Positions 23,940-28,152 of a DNA stretch of 28,152 nt are shown piece after piece. The translations under genes and the position numbers were made by a program. The notes under the pieces were generated by a model. That model was not told where the DNA came from. It saw only the letters and a list, made by a program, of their open reading frames with translations, and searched no databases. The DNA lies in contig NZ_DATLXO010000071.1 in NCBI RefSeq assembly GCF_035575815.1, positions 1 through 28,152 on the forward strand. The letters are read 5' to 3'. Positions within the stretch are counted from its first letter, which is position 1, and every line of letters starts with the position of its first letter. The stretch is from Iamia sp035575815 (GTDB lineage Bacteria > Actinomycetota > Acidimicrobiia > Acidimicrobiales > Iamiaceae).

Positions 23940-24701
23940 TCAGACCGGCGCCGGCTGGTCAGCCCCGCCGAGGCGGATCTCGACCTGGCAGGGCGTGCGG
24001 TCCACCAGCGAGCCGAAGCCCGCCACCTCGCCGCCGCCGGTGGCGTCGACGACTCCCTCGATGAGGCCCCGGTGCAGGCTGCAGAGCAGGTCGGGGCGCT
24101 GCTCGGCCAGGTCGCGAAAGGGACAGTGGGCGAAGGCAATGGTGGCCAGCTCCCCCTCGTCGCCGTCGCCGTCGGCGGTGGCGACGGCAGGGTCGAAGCC
24201 CATGGCGTCGAGCTGGGCCACCACGGCGGTGAGGCAGCCCCGGTGGCCGAGGCGGTCGCCGTCGACGCGCCCCTGGTCCCGGCCCACGTCGAGGGCGTCG
24301 GCCGCGTCGGCCCCGGTCGCCGTGGCCAGCCGGAGCAGCATGCGGGCCAGGGTGGGGAACGAGGCGGGCTCGAGGCCGAGCGAGGGGGCGTCGGGGGCGA
24401 GGGAGTAGAGGTGCTGCGGGCGCCCCACCCCGCCGCGGGCTGCGGTGTGGATCTGCAGCAGCCCGACGTCGCGCATGCGCTCGAGGTGGGGCCGCACCGT
24501 GTTGGGGTGCAGGTCGAGGACACCGGCCACATCGGCAGTGGAGAGGGGGCGCGCCGAGCGGGCCAGCTCCAGGTAGATGGCGTAGCGGGTGTTGTCGCCC
24601 AGCGCCTTGAGCACAGCCAGGCGCCCGAGGTCGCCCGGGGCGCCATCCGGTGCGCCGAGCTCGGGCCCTTCCCTCTCGTCGCGCTCGCGGGGCTCACTCA
24701 C
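23940..24701 (-). CDS. SufR-like winged-helix regulator with C-terminal cysteine cluster
   Basis: A 253-residue regulator. Residues 25-100 are an ArsR/DeoR-type winged helix (KALGDNTRYAIYLELARS, STADVAGVLDLHPNTVRPHLERMRDVGLL). The C-terminal half carries AHCPFRDLAEQRPDLLCSLHRGLIEG and a final TPCQVEI, placing cysteines at 193, 207 and 238, with a further Cys156. This pattern is that of SufR/Rv1460-type proteins, which bind a 4Fe-4S cluster and repress Fe-S assembly operons. The gene lies between an A-type carrier and a divergent mrp, supporting that role. GTG 24701 follows TAGCGT by 7 nt. A general COG2345 regulator for another pathway remains possible because no suf operon is visible. Confidence 0.85.
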   Translation of the reverse strand: MSEPRERDEREGPELGAPDGAPGDLGRLAVLKALGDNTRYAIYLELARSARPLSTADVAGVLDLHPNTVRPHLERMRDVGLLQIHTAARGGVGRPQHLYSLAPDAPSLGLEPASFPTLARMLLRLATATGADAADALDVGRDQGRVDGDRLGHRGCLTAVVAQLDAMGFDPAVATADGDGDEGELATIAFAHCPFRDLAEQRPDLLCSLHRGLIEGVVDATGGGEVAGFGSLVDRTPCQVEIRLGGADQPAPV

Positions 24702-24708
24702 GGCTCCG

Positions 24709-24714
24709 ACGCTA
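24709..24714 (-). promoter_or_regulatory. Putative leaderless -10 element (TAGCGT) of the SufR-like gene
   Basis: TAGCGT on the minus strand ends 7 nt before GTG 24701, with no Shine-Dalgarno. Confidence 0.5.
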
Positions 24715-24771
24715 TCGCCGGGTCCGCACGGGGGGACAGGACCGGCTCGGGGTTCTCCCGGTTGCCGCCGG

Positions 24772-24777
24772 TAGAAT
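24772..24777 (+). promoter_or_regulatory. Putative leaderless -10 element (TAGAAT) of mrp
   Basis: TAGAAT ends 7 nt before GTG 24785 and is the closest match to a consensus -10 hexamer among the leaderless candidates listed. It lies 58 bp from the opposing -10 of the SufR-like gene, so one operator could control both. Confidence 0.55.
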
Positions 24778-24784
24778 CCTGTGC

Positions 24785-26056
24785 GTGACCTCTTCCTCGC
24801 CCCCCGCCTCCGGCACCGGTGAGAGCCTCCCCGCCCGTGCCGGCCACGTCGATCCCGACGAGCTGCGCGGCCTGCTCCGCGGGGTCATCGACCCCGAGCT
24901 GGGCAGCGACATCGTCGAGCTGGGCATGGTCCGCGACATCACCTCCGACGTCGAGGGCCGGGTGGTCGTCACCATCGCCCTCACCACCGCGGGGTGTCCG
25001 CTGCGGGCCCAGATCCAGCGCGACATCCGCACCCGCATCGGCGGCGCCGCCGGTGTCACCCACGTGGCCATCGAGTGGACCGAGATGACCGACGAGCAGA
25101 AGACCTCAGCCATGGCGAAGGCACGCTTCAACGTGTCCCAGCGGGCCGAGGACACCGCCATCGGCGCCACCACCAAGGTGATCCTGGTCGCCTCGGGCAA
25201 GGGTGGGGTCGGCAAGTCATCGGTCACGGTCAACCTGGCCACCGCCATGGCCGCTCGGGGCCTCACCGTCGGCATCCTCGACGCCGACGTGTGGGGCTTC
25301 TCCGTGCCCCGGATGCTCGGCGTCGAGGGTCGCCTGGCGGGCGTCGAGCGCGAGGGACGCAAGCTGATGGTGCCCCACGAGAAGGCGGTGGGGCCCGGCA
25401 CGCTGAGGGTCACCTCGATGGGCTTCCTCGTCGAGGACGAGGCAACGGCGCTTATGTGGCGGGGGCTCATGCTCAACCGTGGCGTCCAGCACTTCTTGCA
25501 AGACGTGGTGTGGGGCGACGACCTCGACTACCTGCTCGTCGACATGCCGCCGGGCACCGGCGACGTGCAGATGGGCGTGGCCAAGCTGATCCCCCGGGCC
25601 GAGGTGCTGGTGGTCACGACCCCCGCCCTCGCCGCCCAGAAGGTGGCCGAGCGAGCGGTGAGCATGGCCCGCAAGAGCTACCTGCGCGTCGCCGGCGTGG
25701 TCGAGAACATGAGCGCCTTCACCTGTGACCACGGGCAGAGCTACGCCCTGTTCGGCTCGGGCGGCGGACAGGCCCTGGCCGAGGCCGCGGGCGCGCCCCT
25801 GCTGGCCCAGATCCCGCTCGAGCCCGACGTCGTGTCCGGCGGCGACACCGGTGTGCCCGCCGCTCTCGGCGACAGCGCCGCGGCCGAGGCCTTCCGGGCC
25901 CTCGCCCAGGTGGTCGTCACCGAGGCCGTTCCCCCAGTGGCCATGGCCGGCTGCACCGCCCGCATGCTCGACGCCGCGGTGGCGGCCCTCGACGCCCTCG
26001 ACGACGCGGACGATGCTCCCGCCGAGCCATCCGTCGAGGTTCCCAGCCCCAGCTGA
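24785..26056 (+). CDS. mrp: Mrp/ApbC/NBP35-type P-loop ATPase, Fe-S cluster carrier
   Basis: A 423-residue protein. Residues 23-100 form a MIP18/DUF59 domain (VIDPELGSDIVELGMVRDI, TTAGCPLR). The ATPase domain has the deviant Walker A GKGGVGKSS (138-146), switch I ILDADVWGFSVPRMLG, and DMPPGTGDVQ. The family binds and transfers 4Fe-4S clusters. The usual C-x2-C after ENMS is reduced: the segment reads ENMSAFTCDHGQ, so only one of the two bridging cysteines remains; mycobacterial Mrp also departs from C-x2-C there. An Ala/Asp/Pro-rich tail follows. GTG 24785 is set by the TAGAAT hexamer 7 nt upstream. It is divergent from the SufR-like gene. Confidence 0.95.
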   Translation: MTSSSPPASGTGESLPARAGHVDPDELRGLLRGVIDPELGSDIVELGMVRDITSDVEGRVVVTIALTTAGCPLRAQIQRDIRTRIGGAAGVTHVAIEWTEMTDEQKTSAMAKARFNVSQRAEDTAIGATTKVILVASGKGGVGKSSVTVNLATAMAARGLTVGILDADVWGFSVPRMLGVEGRLAGVEREGRKLMVPHEKAVGPGTLRVTSMGFLVEDEATALMWRGLMLNRGVQHFLQDVVWGDDLDYLLVDMPPGTGDVQMGVAKLIPRAEVLVVTTPALAAQKVAERAVSMARKSYLRVAGVVENMSAFTCDHGQSYALFGSGGGQALAEAAGAPLLAQIPLEPDVVSGGDTGVPAALGDSAAAEAFRALAQVVVTEAVPPVAMAGCTARMLDAAVAALDALDDADDAPAEPSVEVPSPS

Positions 26057-26093
26057 GCCCGTCCACCACTCGGTTGATGACCCGACCAGCACC

Positions 26094-26099
26094 TATCGT
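26094..26099 (+). promoter_or_regulatory. Putative leaderless -10 element (TATCGT) of a small ORF
   Basis: TATCGT ends 8 nt before ATG 26108, matching the spacing at ppk. Confidence 0.4.
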
Positions 26100-26107
26100 C
26101 GGCCGCG

Positions 26108-26227
26108 ATGGACCCCTTCGAGCGCCGGGTCGTGCACGGCGGAGCCTGCGAAGCCGGCAGCGGTCATCGGTGCCCGGCGAGGGGAACCTGCCCGGACGTG
26201 TCCCACGACGAGGTGGCGCATCCATGA
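26108..26227 (+). CDS. Possible 39-residue cysteine-containing small protein
   Basis: A short open frame from ATG 26108 to TGA at 26225. The product (MDPFERRVVHGGACEAGSGH, then RCPARGTCPDVS and an acidic end) contains three cysteines, at positions 14, 23 and 28, and no hydrophobic segment. Support is the leaderless-type TATCGT hexamer 8 nt upstream and a location free of other genes. It is too short to trust on composition alone. Metal binding is conceivable from the Cys/His content but unproven. It may instead be residue of a damaged locus, since the adjacent minus-strand gene is broken. Confidence 0.4.
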   Translation: MDPFERRVVHGGACEAGSGHRCPARGTCPDVSHDEVAHP

Positions 26228-26245
26228 GCACGCGCCGTAGCCTCC

Positions 26246-26727
26246 TCACCGGCGGACGGCGAGGGCCACCGCCGTGCCCACGGCCAGTAGGTTCAGCGCG
26301 CCGGGGGCGACCTGCAGGGCGAAGGGTGAGCTGCCGAGCAGGCGGTAGCCGGGCGCGAGGGCGTAGAAGTTGGCGGGGCCGGGGTGGTGGCCCGGGTCCT
26401 CAGGGGGGCCGATGCGCCCGGGCAGGCCCACCAGCGGCGTGTCGGGTGTGGCGGCCTCGCTGACCCGCAGCTCGGTCTGGGCCAGGTCGCCGATGGGTAC
26501 CACCGGGGGCTGTGCAGCACCGCCAGCGCGGTGACCACTGGCAGGGCGACCACGGCGAGGAGAACCAGCACCACCACCAGCGGACGCCGCCGCGCCCTCG
26601 AGGCAGGGGCGCCCGGGCTCGGCGGACGATCCTCCCCGTCGACCCGACCCGGTTCGTGGTCGTCGTCGGCCCCATGGTGGTCGTCGACCGGCCCGCCCGG
26701 AACGGGCGCTGCTGCTCGGAGGGCCAT
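26246..26727 (-). pseudogene. Broken N-terminal fragment of a polytopic (GT-C-like) membrane glycosyltransferase
   Basis: From ATG 26727 the frame encodes a charged head, a basic stretch RARRR and a transmembrane helix PLVVVLVLLAVVALPVVTALAVL ending HSPRWYP. The continuation that makes sense, GDLAQTELRV, then TPLVGLPGRIG, GHHPGPANFYALAPGYRLLGSS and a second helix, is in another frame, so one base appears missing at the GGG run near 26495. The merged frame stops at 26246, far short of the 500 or more residues expected of such proteins. The LPGRIG...HPGP..FY layout is that of GT-C-type transferases by my recollection. A TACCTT hexamer (26736-26741), 8 nt before the ATG, suggests the promoter survives. 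A sequencing error would explain the frameshift but not the truncation. Confidence 0.6.
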
Positions 26728-26799
26728 CGGGGGCCAAGGTACCGCACGACCTCCGCCACCTCGCCGCCATCTCGGCCCCAGCCAGCGGCCGAGGGGTGG

Positions 26800-27477
26800 T
26801 CAGCGGCCCGAGAGGCTGAGGTGCTGGTAGTCCTTGCTGGACTGCCAGTGGCCGCCCCACTTCCAGCCCTTGGCCGCGAAGGCCCGCACCACGACATCGC
26901 CGCTCGTGATCATCCCCGGCGTCACCGAGCCGCGGTCGATCCAGTCGCGACCGGCGGGCGGGTCGACCGACGAGCCCTTCACCCAGGGGTTCTGGATCGG
27001 GTTGATGTCGATGGCGGTCCCGTAGCTGTGCTCGGACCAGACCGACGTACCGCTCACCCGGCGGCAGTTGAACCCCGAGGTGTTGTTGGCGGCCATCGAC
27101 CGATCGTCGTCGGCGCCGTAGACGTCGACGGGGTGGATGCGGCGGATCTGGAAGCGCTGGTCGTAGATCGAACGGAACGCGCCCCGGATGTCGACGGCCA
27201 CCGAGTCGCGGACGACGATGTCGCCGACGTGGCGGGCACCGTCGTAGCCCCAGTAGGCAACGCGGATAACGGTGAGATCGTTCCAGTGCAGCGGACACCC
27301 CTCGCGCCACGAGTGGACGACGTCGGCGCGTGTGGCCGGTCGCTGCGACGAGGTGTAACCGGGACCCGAGCCCGGCGCTGGTGGGCGGGCGCCACCGGTG
27401 GGGTCGGGGTTGCACGCCGCCAGCAGGGTCGCCGCCACCAACACGACCAACACGGCCCGCCCTCGTCGTGCTGTCAT
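26800..27477 (-). CDS. Exported lipoprotein, M15-like (VanY/D-Ala-D-Ala carboxypeptidase type) metallopeptidase
   Basis: A 225-residue secreted lipoprotein: signal helix RRGRAVLVVLVAATLLAAC with lipidated Cys22, then a Pro/Gly linker. The catalytic part shows the M15 pattern: zinc ligands His150 and Asp157 in SEHSYGTAIDINP and probably His219 in DYQHLSL, preceded by WKWGGHW. Two further cysteines (61, 138) could form a disulfide. M15 enzymes trim peptidoglycan stem peptides outside the membrane. ATG 27477 is chosen because AGGGGG lies 8-9 nt upstream; a GTG at 27486 has its purines too close. The gene stands alone between the broken membrane-protein gene and the DUF779 gene. Exact bond specificity is not deducible. 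Confidence 0.85.
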   Translation of the reverse strand: MTARRGRAVLVVLVAATLLAACNPDPTGGARPPAPGSGPGYTSSQRPATRADVVHSWREGCPLHWNDLTVIRVAYWGYDGARHVGDIVVRDSVAVDIRGAFRSIYDQRFQIRRIHPVDVYGADDDRSMAANNTSGFNCRRVSGTSVWSEHSYGTAIDINPIQNPWVKGSSVDPPAGRDWIDRGSVTPGMITSGDVVVRAFAAKGWKWGGHWQSSKDYQHLSLSGR

Positions 27478-27570
27478 CGGTGTCACCCCCTGATGGTCGG
27501 TCGCCGCACCGCCTCCGTCAAGGGTTCGGCCCGAATCCGGCGACGGACCGCTCTCGGCGCATCCCGAGCC

Positions 27571-28047
27571 TCAGCGGAGGCGGAGGCCTTCGAGCCCGGG
27601 CGGCGGGCGCCCCGTCACGGCGCGCGCCGCGATCGGTCTCGCGCTGCGGATCGGCGCGCCGGTGCGGCCGGACCCTGTGGCATCACCGCCCTCGGGGACG
27701 GCGCACACCTCGGGATCGGTCACCGAGTCGAGCCCGGTGCCCCGCAGGGCCAGGCGCACGCCCAGCTCCGTCTCGACCGAGAGCGAGTCGCCCATGTCCT
27801 CGACGACCTCGAGACGAGGCCCCTGTGCGCCCGGGTAGAGCCGACGGAGGTACGCCGGGGCGTAGATGACGACACCGGCGACCTCGCCCACCGGCTCCTG
27901 GTCGGCCCCGGGGTAGAAGTCCTCGTAGAGGAACGGGGCGGTGGACTCACAGCAGCCGGTGCCGATGGTGACCGTCAGCGTCCCGGACCGCAGGGCGCCC
28001 ATCTCGGTGACGACCTCGGCGGCCCGGGCGCTGGCGGTGACCTCCAC
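27571..28047 (-). CDS. DUF779-family protein
   Basis: A 158-residue protein resembling DUF779: an N-terminal TASARAAEVV segment, the hallmark GTGCCEST with adjacent cysteines 32 and 33, then a beta-rich stretch (VAGVVIYAPAYLRRLYPG, LEVVEDMGDSLSVETELGVRLALRG). The last 45 residues are Pro/Arg-rich and beyond the usual family length of about 120. Function is unknown; in mycobacteria and others the gene accompanies an aldehyde dehydrogenase, for which the CC pair has been suggested to matter. Here it follows the upstream gene after only 4 nt, from GTG 28047, so it is co-transcribed, but that gene's C-terminus does not look like the usual aldehyde dehydrogenase partner. Confidence 0.7.
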   Translation of the reverse strand: MEVTASARAAEVVTEMGALRSGTLTVTIGTGCCESTAPFLYEDFYPGADQEPVGEVAGVVIYAPAYLRRLYPGAQGPRLEVVEDMGDSLSVETELGVRLALRGTGLDSVTDPEVCAVPEGGDATGSGRTGAPIRSARPIAARAVTGRPPPGLEGLRLR

Positions 28048-28051
28048 GGGC

Positions 28052-28152
28052 CTAGATGTTGGCGCTCAGCGCGGCGAAGTGCATGTAGCCGTCACGCCCG
28101 GTCGACGGGTTGGTGTGGATGTGCTTGGCCTGGCGGTAGATGTCGAAGCCGG
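28052..28152 (-). CDS. 3' end of an unidentified gene upstream of DUF779
   Basis: The last 32 codons of a minus-strand gene that enters from beyond the window, ending at the stop 28052-28054. The visible C-terminus reads GFDIYRQAKHIHTNPSTGR followed by DGYMHFAALSANI. The 4-nt gap to the DUF779 start shows an operon. I cannot name the family: an aldehyde dehydrogenase would be expected from the DUF779 neighbour, but the usual ending of that enzyme (HYQQTKNLLVSY-type) is not seen. Confidence 0.65.
   Translation of the reverse strand, partial: GFDIYRQAKHIHTNPSTGRDGYMHFAALSANI

Overview
The window is very GC-rich and densely coding. Two WhiB-family proteins, a GlnR-type orphan regulator beside glutamine synthetase genes, a mycobacterial-type VWA protein, a polyphosphate kinase/CHAD/NUDIX series and Tat functions point to Actinomycetota. 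The gene mix and the many leaderless starts suggest class Acidimicrobiia; this is inference from gene content, not a placement. I saw no rRNA, tRNA, CRISPR array, insertion sequence or phage gene.

Layout. 1-6700: end of a membrane (probable GT-C) protein, OsmC-like peroxidase, acylphosphatase, large VWA protein, a tight pair of 3-methyladenine DNA glycosylase I and an alpha/beta hydrolase, WhiB, glutamate formimidoyltransferase and TatA. 6829-14644: second WhiB, a membrane-anchored HtrA protease, a small unknown protein, ROK sugar kinase, then Ppk1, CYTH-CHAD and NUDIX, which read as polyphosphate/nucleotide housekeeping. 14671-15464: a disturbed stretch with short repeats, a SET-domain gene with an abnormal 3' end, and a remnant of an EamA-type transporter. 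15612-18988: divergent glutamine synthetases (type II on the minus strand, type I on the plus strand), with an OmpR-family regulator resembling GlnR just behind the type I gene; the shared intergenic region carries 11-bp-phased GTGAAC repeats. 19044-20774: small membrane protein, Rid-family deaminase, NADPH:quinone reductase-like enzyme. 20858-26056: an iron-sulfur-flavoured block with a fused 2Fe-2S/molybdopterin protein, a Tat thioredoxin-like lipoprotein, an A-type Fe-S carrier, a SufR-like regulator and Mrp/ApbC. 26108-28152: a tiny cysteine-containing ORF, a broken GT-C gene, an M15-like lipoprotein peptidase, a DUF779 protein and the 3' end of an unidentified gene.

The strongest cross-cutting signal is promoter architecture. 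Many genes have a TAnnnT hexamer ending 6-8 nt before the start codon and no Shine-Dalgarno sequence, as expected for leaderless mRNAs. Others have a TAnnnT farther upstream plus a clear AGGAG-like site. This pattern decides several starts and exposes one divergent pair (22480/22505) whose two -10 elements share two base pairs. The best candidates for new biology are the glnII/glnA/glnR-like regulatory module, that overlapping divergent promoter with its unusual fused molybdenum-enzyme-like protein, and the leaderless-promoter grammar itself.
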